This document shows positions 1-6,052 of a DNA stretch of 6,052 nucleotides, piece by piece. The notes below the pieces were generated by a model. The model saw nothing but the letters and a program-made list of their open reading frames with translations, was not told the DNA's origin and did no database searches. The stretch is from an uncultured Rhodospirillaceae bacterium. Lineage in GTDB: Bacteria > Pseudomonadota > Alphaproteobacteria > RF32 > CAG-239. A program made the translations under genes and the position numbers. The stretch is from NCBI GenBank assembly GCA_900313355.1, contig OMQZ01000026.1:1-6052 (forward strand), written 5' to 3'. Position 1 is the stretch's first letter, and every line of letters starts with the position of its first letter.

Positions 1-621
<621 letters not shown>

Positions 622-641
622 TTCTTTACGCGGAGATAGGA

Positions 642-648
642 AAGGAAG
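642..648 (+). promoter_or_regulatory. Ribosome binding site that decides the mreC start
   Basis: The purine run AAGGAAG ends 9 bases before the ATG at 658, an ideal distance. A TTG at 649 in the same frame would touch this site directly, so it is a poor start; only the weaker AGG at 638-640 could serve it. This favours ATG 658. Confidence 0.7.
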
Positions 649-657
649 TTGTTAAAG

Positions 658-1518
658 ATGAAACGTCGCCGCGTTCTGTTTATACGTTTGAGCCAGTTTC
701 GAATTTTTTTACGTAAACTGATTGTGACGCTTGTTGTGATATCCGCTTTTGGCTTAGTTATTTTAAGCAAGGCGGATAACGCACATTTAAACACGACAGA
801 AGACGTTGTCGCACGTGTTTTAAATCCGGTTATTCGAGTGATGCAATTGCCGGCAGACGGGGTTTATTATCTTTATGAAAAAATCAGAGATGTCATTCGT
901 GTTTATGCCGACAACAAAGCCTTAAAAAGTCAGGAAGAGCGCGTTTATTATTTGGAACAAAAACTTCAAGCTCTGAAAATTGAAAATGAACTTTTGTCTG
1001 AAATGCTTTATTATACACCCCCTGAAGATGCAGATTTTGTAACTGCAAAAGTTATTGCTTCGGAAGGTGATGGATTTTCTCATTCATTGATTGCTTATAT
1101 TGCAAATGTGAAGTCTGTTAAGAAGGGGCAAGTTGTGTTGTATAAAAGAAGTGTTATCGGTCGAATAGATTCGGTTCATGGTTCGTATGTGCGTATTTTG
1201 CTTATCAGCGATATTAATTCAAAGATACCTGTTGTTGTTGAGCGTACGAGAGCAAAGGGAATTTTATCCGGAAATAATACATCCGTTATGAATTTGCTTT
1301 ATACAGCGCCTAAAGCAGATATTGTTAAGGGAGATGAAATCGTAACTTCAGGGGTCGGCGGAATATTTCCGAGCGGCCTTCCTGTGGGGTATGTTACAAG
1401 AGTTTCTCCTTCGGCTATTGAGGTCGAACCGATGGAACCGATTGAAACAGTTGAGTATGTCAAAATTGTTAATTATGGTACTTATGAAGATTTTTTCGAC
1501 GAGGATTTTGATCGATGA
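658..1518 (+). CDS. mreC: Rod shape-determining protein MreC
   Basis: Periplasmic, membrane-anchored scaffold of the elongasome that binds PBP2 and promotes RodA-PBP2 activity. I start it at ATG 658 (286 aa) because of the well-placed upstream purine run; a TTG at 649 would add three residues. A very basic N-terminus (MKRRR and further Arg/Lys to residue 20) precedes one membrane segment at about 21-37. A heptad-like helical stretch at about 72-118 is the likely dimerising coiled coil, and the two beta domains follow. Typical MreC signatures are ERTRAKGILSG (195-205 region) and VTSGVGGIFPSGLPVG (229-244). The C-terminus is short and acidic-aromatic (YEDFFDEDFDR, 276-286), without the long Pro-rich tail that some proteobacterial MreCs have. 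The stop overlaps the mreD start in ATGA, implying translational coupling. Confidence 0.95.
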   Translation: MKRRRVLFIRLSQFRIFLRKLIVTLVVISAFGLVILSKADNAHLNTTEDVVARVLNPVIRVMQLPADGVYYLYEKIRDVIRVYADNKALKSQEERVYYLEQKLQALKIENELLSEMLYYTPPEDADFVTAKVIASEGDGFSHSLIAYIANVKSVKKGQVVLYKRSVIGRIDSVHGSYVRILLISDINSKIPVVVERTRAKGILSGNNTSVMNLLYTAPKADIVKGDEIVTSGVGGIFPSGLPVGYVTRVSPSAIEVEPMEPIETVEYVKIVNYGTYEDFFDEDFDR

Positions 1519-2045
1519 AAGATTCTTTAGCGGATACCTTAATTTTACTATTTAGAAATCTGATACCTTTTTTCATTACGCTTTTTTTTGTTTTGGTGGG
1601 TTTTGTACCCACACATTTGCCGTTATCCCATTTTTTAAGACCTGATTTTGCGCTGATTTGCATTTATTTTTGGGTGTTGTATCGGCTCGATTTGTTTGGG
1701 ATTGTTTCAACAATTTTAATCGGGGTGGTGGTTGATAGTTTGAGCGGACTTCCTCTGGGAATGAATATTTGTGTTTTTCTTTTTGTTTATCTCTTAACGA
1801 TCACGCTTGCGGGTTATGTTAATACCAAGCCTTTTGTGAGTAGTTGGCTTTGTTTTTCATTAATTGCATTTTTGGCATTTGTTTTAAAATGGTTTTTATT
1901 TTGCGTCTATTTTCGCACCTTGTTAACATTACCTCATATTTTCATGACTTATGTTTCAACGATTTTGATTTATCCTCTGATCGCACGACTTAATATGTTT
2001 ATACAAAACAGATATATAAAAACGAGAGGGGATATCGATGAATAG
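1515..2045 (+). CDS. mreD: Rod shape-determining protein MreD
   Basis: Small integral membrane protein of the elongasome, which acts with MreC to connect MreB filaments to RodA-PBP2. It has 176 aa, close to the usual 160-180 for the family, and is extremely hydrophobic, with about five or six membrane segments. Family-like features are RPDF (42-45) at the start of a membrane helix, an acidic residue in a helix (D74) and the GLPLGMN loop (78-84). These agree with MreD, but the family is poorly conserved, so the call rests strongly on its position between mreC and mrdA. The ATG overlaps the mreC stop (ATGA, 1515-1518); a GAGGA at 1501-1505 inside mreC can act as its ribosome site. Its last 8 bases overlap the mrdA start. 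Its Phe and Leu richness gives a very T-rich coding strand. Confidence 0.9.
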   Translation: MKDSLADTLILLFRNLIPFFITLFFVLVGFVPTHLPLSHFLRPDFALICIYFWVLYRLDLFGIVSTILIGVVVDSLSGLPLGMNICVFLFVYLLTITLAGYVNTKPFVSSWLCFSLIAFLAFVLKWFLFCVYFRTLLTLPHIFMTYVSTILIYPLIARLNMFIQNRYIKTRGDIDE

Positions 2046-3843
2046 AGATAATGATAAAGGTAAACTGTTATTAAATCGTACCTTTGTTTTTGCGTGTTTC
2101 AGTGTTGTGCTTTTACTGAGCCTCATTGGACGTCTTTATTATTTACAGGTTGTGGAAGGGGAAAAATATAAAACGTTATCTGATGAAAACCGTATTTCAA
2201 CACGCGTGCTTATTCCGCCGCGCGGACGTGTTTATGATCGCAATGGAGAACTGCTTGCTTTCAATGATCAAAATTTTCAAGCCCTTATTATTGCAGAACA
2301 GACGCCTGATATTGATAAAACACTTGAAAGTTTCAAGAAGTTGGTTCCGCTAACCGAGAAGGAAGAAATGAAAATCAGGCGCGATATTAAAAATAACAGG
2401 CGCTTTGTGCCGGTCAAATTAAAAGAAAATTTGTCATGGGATGAGGTGTCTTTGTTGCAGCTGTATGCTCCCGATCTGCCTGGTATTGTGATTGATGAGG
2501 GCTTAAACAGAGTCTATCCGATGGGAATTTATACAGCTCATTTTCTTGGATATGTCGGTGCTGTAAATCAGGCTGAAATGAATGATGATCCGCTCTTATC
2601 TGTTCCGGGTTTTAAAATCGGAAAATCCGGACTTGAAAAGTTGTGGGAAAAAGATTTGAGAGGTCATAGCGGCAATTTAAAATTAGAAGTGAATGCGTAT
2701 GGTCGTGTGATGAAAGAAATCGAGCACGAAAACGGGATCGAAGGAAAAGCCATGCATCTGACCATTGATTCCAGACTTCAGAAAGTTGCTCAAGATGCTT
2801 TTGGTCAGGAGAGCGGAGGGGCTGTTGTGCTTGATGTTCACAGCGGTGAAATTTTGGCCTTTGTTTCTGTTCCGTCTTTTGATCCGAATCTTTTCACAAC
2901 CGGTATTTCATATAAAGACTGGAATGATTTATTGCAAAATGAGCGAAAGCCGATGACCAATAAAGTTATCTCCGAACACTATTCTCCCGGATCAACATTT
3001 AAGGTTGTGGTGGCGTTGGCGGCTTTGGAAGCCGGCGTTATTGATGAAAATACACGTTTCGGGTGTTCGGGAGTTATGTCACTCGGAAATCACAAATTTC
3101 ACTGTTGGAAACATTCCGGTCATGGTCCGCTTAATGTTGTCGGTGCACTTAAAAATTCATGCGATATTTTCTTTTATGAAGTGGCATTAAAATTGGGTAT
3201 TAACAAAATTGCGGAGATGGCGCGACTTTTGGGTTTCGGGAGTGATTTTCATCTCGGTTTTGATAATATGCAAAAAGGCATTGTGCCGGATAAGGAATGG
3301 AAAGAAAAATATTTAAAATCAAAATGGCAACAAGGTGAGACGGTTATTGCAGGTATTGGTCAGGGTTATGTTTTAGTTACACCATTACAGCTTGTAACAA
3401 TGCTTTCAAGAGTTGTGAACGGCGGATATGCTGTTGTTCCTCAATTTACGAAATTATCTTTAAAAGAAAAATCGAAGATAAAAAAATTGCCTATTTCAGA
3501 TAAAAATATCGAAATTGTGAAGAAAGGCATGTATGAAGTTGTTAACGGGGAAGGAGGGACGGCTCGTCGTGCCTATTTTAATGTTAACGGCGCAAAAATG
3601 GGGGGCAAAACGGGAACAACTCAAGTTCGAAGAATCAGTATGAAAGAGCGGCAAACAGGTATCATCAAAGATGAAAATTTGGAGTGGAGATTGCGCAATC
3701 ATGCTTTATTTATCGGCTATGCACCGCATGATAATCCAAAATATGCTGTTGCTGTTGTTGTTGAACACGGATCTTCCGGTTCAGGCGTTGCTGCTCCGAT
3801 TGCATCTAAAATCTTGAAAACAGCTGTTGAATTAGGGTTATAA
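2038..3843 (+). CDS. mrdA: Penicillin-binding protein 2, elongasome D,D-transpeptidase
   Basis: Class B PBP that cross-links new side-wall peptidoglycan in the periplasm as partner of RodA; target of amdinocillin-type beta-lactams. The 601 aa compare with 633 in E. coli. Order: short cytoplasmic tail, one membrane anchor (about 14-33), dimerisation/pedestal domain beginning with the PPRGRVYDRNG box (60-70), then the transpeptidase domain. Catalytic motifs are intact: S319-T-F-K322 (nucleophile S319), S374-C-D376 and K524-T-G-T527. Residues C343, C356, H362 and C375 surround the active site in a way that suggests a metal site. After KTGT comes a basic stretch (VRRISMKERQTG) and then RNHALFIGYAP, as in alphaproteobacterial PBP2s. 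The start ATG at 2038 has AGAGGGG at 2025-2031 six bases upstream and overlaps the end of mreD. FtsI is a less likely alternative, given the mre neighbours and the RodA gene next door. Confidence 0.97.
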   Translation: MNRDNDKGKLLLNRTFVFACFSVVLLLSLIGRLYYLQVVEGEKYKTLSDENRISTRVLIPPRGRVYDRNGELLAFNDQNFQALIIAEQTPDIDKTLESFKKLVPLTEKEEMKIRRDIKNNRRFVPVKLKENLSWDEVSLLQLYAPDLPGIVIDEGLNRVYPMGIYTAHFLGYVGAVNQAEMNDDPLLSVPGFKIGKSGLEKLWEKDLRGHSGNLKLEVNAYGRVMKEIEHENGIEGKAMHLTIDSRLQKVAQDAFGQESGGAVVLDVHSGEILAFVSVPSFDPNLFTTGISYKDWNDLLQNERKPMTNKVISEHYSPGSTFKVVVALAALEAGVIDENTRFGCSGVMSLGNHKFHCWKHSGHGPLNVVGALKNSCDIFFYEVALKLGINKIAEMARLLGFGSDFHLGFDNMQKGIVPDKEWKEKYLKSKWQQGETVIAGIGQGYVLVTPLQLVTMLSRVVNGGYAVVPQFTKLSLKEKSKIKKLPISDKNIEIVKKGMYEVVNGEGGTARRAYFNVNGAKMGGKTGTTQVRRISMKERQTGIIKDENLEWRLRNHALFIGYAPHDNPKYAVAVVVEHGSSGSGVAAPIASKILKTAVELGL

Positions 3844-3854
3844 GGAAAAAGGGT

Positions 3855-4997
3855 ATGTATGAATCTGGTTTTAATAAAAATCTTTCATTAAAAGAGAAGT
3901 TTTTTGGTTTAAACTGGGGTTATATATTATGCATCGTTATTTTAACGGCTATAGGTTTGCTTGCTCTTTATTCTGCTGCCGGGGGGTCAATGACACCATG
4001 GGCAAAAAATCAACTTATACGTTTTGTTGTTTCATTCTTTTTGATGCTTTTTTTGGCACTTGTTGATGTGCGTGTTTATCTGAAATATTCATATCTTGCT
4101 TATTTTGTTGTTTTGCTTCTTTTGATAGCGGTTGAAGTTTTCGGGCATATCGGTATGGGAGCTCAGCGTTGGATCGACTTAAAACTTTTTAAATTGCAAC
4201 CCTCAGAGCTGATGAAAATCAGCATGGTTCTGTTTTTGGCTAAATATTTCCACAGTTCGACATTAGGCCAGATTGAAAGTATCAAAGGGTTGATTGCACC
4301 TGTTCTGATGGCGTTGTTTCCGGCTGCGTTGATTGTTTTGCAGCCCGATTTAGGTACTGCCTTAATGCTTTTGTTTACGACAATGGTTATTTTCTATTGT
4401 GTCGGTGTTCAAATGTGGAAATTTTATGTGTTGGGAGGAGGTGCACTTGTGTTTGCGCCGATTGCATGGCATTTTTTACATGATTATCAAAAAAACAGAG
4501 TTCTGACCTTTTTAAATCCGGAAAGAGATCCGTTAGGGAGCGGTTATCACATCATTCAATCTAAGATTGCTTTAGGTTCGGGAGGTGTTTTCGGAAAGGG
4601 GTTTTTGAACGGAACACAAAGTCATTTGAATTTTTTGCCTGAAAAACATACAGATTTTATTTTTACGATGCTTTCAGAAGAGTTTGGATTGATTGGCGGG
4701 ACAATCGTTATTTTACTTAATTTGATTATTCTTATATATGGCTATTTGTTTGCGTATCGGATTACAAGTTATTATGGAAAACTGGTTGTAATCGGTTTAA
4801 ATACGAATTATTTTATGTATGTGTTTATTAATATTGCAATGGTTTTAGGATTGTTGCCGGTGGTTGGTATTCCGCTTCCTTTAATTTCATACGGCGGAAC
4901 GGTTATGCTTTCTGTTATGGCAAGTTTCGGCATCATCTTATGCATGGATATTAATCGAAACGTTAATTTGGGACGTCAATCATTTCATGATGAATAA
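3855..4997 (+). CDS. mrdB: RodA, SEDS-family peptidoglycan glycosyltransferase
   Basis: Polytopic membrane enzyme that polymerises lipid II into glycan strands for side-wall growth, working as a complex with PBP2. It has 380 aa (E. coli 370) and about ten membrane segments. SEDS signatures are all present: GAQRWIDL (102-109), QPSELMK (115-121), QPDLGTA (163-169), GYHIIQSKIALGSGG (230-244), and LPEKHTDFIF (261-270), where D267 matches the essential Asp known as D262 in E. coli RodA. ISYGGT near the C-terminus is also typical. The ATG at 3855 has AGGA at 3843-3846, eight bases upstream, overlapping the end of the mrdA stop codon; a second ATG at 3859 is out of frame. It lies 11 bases after mrdA, so co-transcription is very likely. 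FtsW is the sister family; pairing with mrdA and mreBCD makes RodA the better name. Confidence 0.97.
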   Translation: MYESGFNKNLSLKEKFFGLNWGYILCIVILTAIGLLALYSAAGGSMTPWAKNQLIRFVVSFFLMLFLALVDVRVYLKYSYLAYFVVLLLLIAVEVFGHIGMGAQRWIDLKLFKLQPSELMKISMVLFLAKYFHSSTLGQIESIKGLIAPVLMALFPAALIVLQPDLGTALMLLFTTMVIFYCVGVQMWKFYVLGGGALVFAPIAWHFLHDYQKNRVLTFLNPERDPLGSGYHIIQSKIALGSGGVFGKGFLNGTQSHLNFLPEKHTDFIFTMLSEEFGLIGGTIVILLNLIILIYGYLFAYRITSYYGKLVVIGLNTNYFMYVFINIAMVLGLLPVVGIPLPLISYGGTVMLSVMASFGIILCMDINRNVNLGRQSFHDE

Positions 4998-5045
4998 CCT
5001 TTTGGTTTGATTGAAGATTATCTTTTTCTTCTTATTTGTTTAATT

Positions 5046-5051
5046 GAGGAG
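5046..5051 (+). promoter_or_regulatory. Ribosome binding site setting the lipoprotein start
   Basis: GAGGAG lies nine bases ahead of ATG 5061 and is followed by a run of A. The same frame stays open upstream to a TTG at 5007, but that codon has no good ribosome site, and starting there would put 18 extra residues, including EEKKK, before the signal peptide. ATG 5061 gives a textbook lipoprotein N-terminus. Confidence 0.75.
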
Positions 5052-5060
5052 AAAAAAAAG

Positions 5061-5462
5061 ATGAAAAAAGTTGCTTTTTTACTGGTATTGATTTTTTTGT
5101 TATTTGCCTGTGTTTTTAATAATACTTCTTACAATGATCAACTTCAAAAATGGGTTGGGCAACCTGAGAGTTCGCTGATTGCATCATGGGGCAGGCCGAC
5201 ACTTGAGAAAAATATTTCTGCGCAAGAAAAGGTTCTGATTTATGTTCAATATCAAAATATTTTGGTTCCGACAGAATATTTTTATAATCAACCGATGTGG
5301 GGCGCGGATGATATGATATATAGCCCGTTTTTTGGTGAATATGCAATTGATGGATATGATCAGATTCAAGATGAGTCTATTGAAGGGATTTGTCAAACAA
5401 CATTTAATGTGATTAATGGTGTCGTTCGTTCGTATAAATGGAAAGGAAATGCCTGTTTATAA
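5061..5462 (+). CDS. Small predicted lipoprotein of unknown function
   Basis: 133 aa. The N-terminus MKKVAFLLVLIFLLFAC is a lipoprotein signal peptide: two Lys, a hydrophobic core and a lipobox-like LFAC, which predicts cleavage before C17 and lipid attachment. No Asp follows the Cys (next residue Val), so outer-membrane sorting by the Lol system is plausible but not shown. The mature part begins with LQKWVGQPESSLIASWGRP (28-46), a W-x-G...L...WG-x-P pattern that I know from small alphaproteobacterial lipoproteins and that loosely recalls BamE/SmpA-like repeats. A middle region rich in Tyr, Phe and Trp (60-100) follows, then CQTTFNVINGVVRSYKWKGNAC, in which C111 and C132 could form a disulfide in the periplasm. 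It lies 63 bases after mrdB with no terminator between, so it is probably the last gene of the rod operon. A role in cell-wall growth is a guess from position only. Confidence 0.85.
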   Translation: MKKVAFLLVLIFLLFACVFNNTSYNDQLQKWVGQPESSLIASWGRPTLEKNISAQEKVLIYVQYQNILVPTEYFYNQPMWGADDMIYSPFFGEYAIDGYDQIQDESIEGICQTTFNVINGVVRSYKWKGNACL

Positions 5463-5467
5463 AGAAG

Positions 5468-5500
5468 AAGGCCTCTTAAAGAAGAGGCCTTTTTAATTTT
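5468..5500 (+). terminator. Rho-independent terminator ending the rod operon, possibly bidirectional
   Basis: Perfect 10-base inverted repeat AAGGCCTCTT (5468-5477) and AAGAGGCCTT (5482-5491) with a four-base AAAG loop, followed by a T-rich tract to 5500. It begins six bases after the lipoprotein stop. On the other strand the hairpin is followed by a weaker pyrimidine run (CTTCTTT, from 5461-5467), so it may also stop transcripts of the convergent pilin gene. Confidence 0.92.
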
Positions 5501-5517
5501 GTTAAATGAGGTTCAGA

Positions 5518-6052
5518 TTAGTAGAACTTCAAAGCAACAGAAGATGTGTTGGCATCACCGCAAGCTGTGATAGCTTCAGCAACTGTCAAAGGTTTACCTT
5601 CTGTATTTGTACCTGTGTATTTACCGGTAACATCAGCATTGCCAGTAGAGGCAGCAACAACACCGATAAAGCCAGAACCGGCACCAGAACCCCAGTCAGC
5701 TGTAGCTAAAGCAATGCAAGCTTCTGAAGGAAGACCGGAATATGTTACAGTAAATGCTGTGTTGTCAGGAGCGCTAGCATTTGATTTACTTACACCAATT
5801 TGAACAACACCTTTGAACGGGTTAACCAAAGTAGAAGCTGTGTTCTTCATAGCAGCAGGGATGATACCCAATTTGATTGCTTGAGCAGCTGTCAAGTTTT
5901 CATAGTTGTCTTGTGTGCCATACATCGTGCGGATGTTTGTAACAAGCATTGTTAATTGATCCATCGTTGTGTTCAATTTGTGTTTGAACATAGCTTTTGA
6001 ATAACCAGCCAAACCGCCGGCACTCAATACACCGATAATAGCCAAAACGCCG
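5518..6052 (-). CDS. Type IV pilin, PilS-like (type IVb) major pilin, 5' end outside window
   Basis: Structural subunit of a type IV pilus or related filament. 177 residues are visible, and the frame is open to the window edge, so the TTG at 6045-6043 is an internal Leu. The leader peptide and prepilin peptidase site lie outside. The visible part begins inside the hydrophobic N-terminal helix (GVLAIIGVLSAGGLAGYSKAM), followed by an amphipathic helix and a segment on the pattern MYGTQDNYENLTAAQAIKLGIIP...NPFKG, which matches my memory of the PilS family of plasmid-type thin pili. Two cysteines (visible residues 112 and 164) are placed to close a C-terminal disulfide loop of 51 intervening residues, rich in Gly, Ser, Thr and Ala. 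Codon use favours ATC, AAC and GCT/GTT/GGT, unlike the neighbouring operon, as expected for an abundant protein. A minor pilin or pseudopilin is possible. It converges on the rod operon and is transcribed separately. Confidence 0.85.
   Translation of the reverse strand, partial: GVLAIIGVLSAGGLAGYSKAMFKHKLNTTMDQLTMLVTNIRTMYGTQDNYENLTAAQAIKLGIIPAAMKNTASTLVNPFKGVVQIGVSKSNASAPDNTAFTVTYSGLPSEACIALATADWGSGAGSGFIGVVAASTGNADVTGKYTGTNTEGKPLTVAEAITACGDANTSSVALKFY

Noticed and set aside
649..657. TTG at 649 as the mreC start
   Set aside because: It abuts the best ribosome site with no spacing, while ATG 658 is nine bases away; the three-residue difference does not affect the identification.
1469..1663. 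Minus-strand open frame across the mreC-mreD junction
   Set aside because: It is a shadow of two well-identified overlapping genes, and its translation has low-complexity Lys-rich content with no domain.
1511..2042. Shared ATCGATGAA at the mreC-mreD and mreD-mrdA junctions
   Set aside because: Both arise from Asp/Ile/Arg codons ahead of an overlapping ATG; nine bases at two sites is not enough to claim a repeat or regulatory element.
5007..5044. Promoter between mrdB and the lipoprotein (TTGATT or TTGAAG with TTATTT or TTTAAT)
   Set aside because: Matches are weak, spacings are not good, and AT-rich sequence gives such hits by chance; I cannot support an internal promoter.
5007..5060. N-terminal extension of the lipoprotein from TTG 5007
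   Set aside because: It lacks a ribosome site and would add a second hydrophobic stretch ahead of a normal signal peptide that starts at ATG 5061.
5506..5803. Plus-strand open frames at 5506-5709 and 5546-5803
   Set aside because: They are antisense to the clear pilin coding sequence, have no good ribosome site and show no recognisable protein features.

Overview
The window holds the downstream part of a bacterial rod-shape (elongasome) operon on the + strand: the C-terminal part of mreB, complete mreC, mreD, mrdA (PBP2) and mrdB (rodA), then a small lipoprotein gene. A strong hairpin terminator closes this unit. A convergent, 5'-truncated type IV pilin gene on the - strand follows and runs off the right edge. 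The window is almost entirely coding, and no stretch above 300 bases lacks a gene.

The proteins point to an AT-leaning alphaproteobacterium. MreB ends in a short Ser-Met-Tyr tail and has the alphaproteobacterial style of wording around its LTGGG motif. PBP2 has a KTGT motif followed by a basic segment and then an RNHALF-type segment, as I remember it from Rhodospirillales-like PBP2s. The gene order mreB-mreC-mreD-mrdA-mrdB is also common in that class. Many codons end in T or A, which fits the uncultured, low-GC, often host-associated alphaproteobacterial lineages better than the GC-rich free-living ones. The lineage is an inference; no search was run.

Layout: mreB end (1-621), 36-base gap with a good Shine-Dalgarno, mreC (658-1518), ATGA overlap, mreD (1515-2045), 8-base overlap, mrdA (2038-3843), 11-base gap, mrdB (3855-4997), 63-base gap, lipoprotein (5061-5462), terminator (5468-5500), then the pilin on the other strand (5518 to the window edge). 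The tight spacing suggests one transcript with translational coupling.

In function, MreB filaments on the inner face of the membrane organise MreC and MreD, which activate the RodA glycosyltransferase and PBP2 transpeptidase pair that inserts new side-wall peptidoglycan. The lipoprotein may only be a passenger of this operon. The pilin is a separate unit whose codon choice suggests high expression. I see no clearly undescribed system. The points most worth a second look are a Cys3-His cluster in PBP2 resembling a structural zinc site, the unnamed lipoprotein at the end of the operon, and the codon-optimised pilin.
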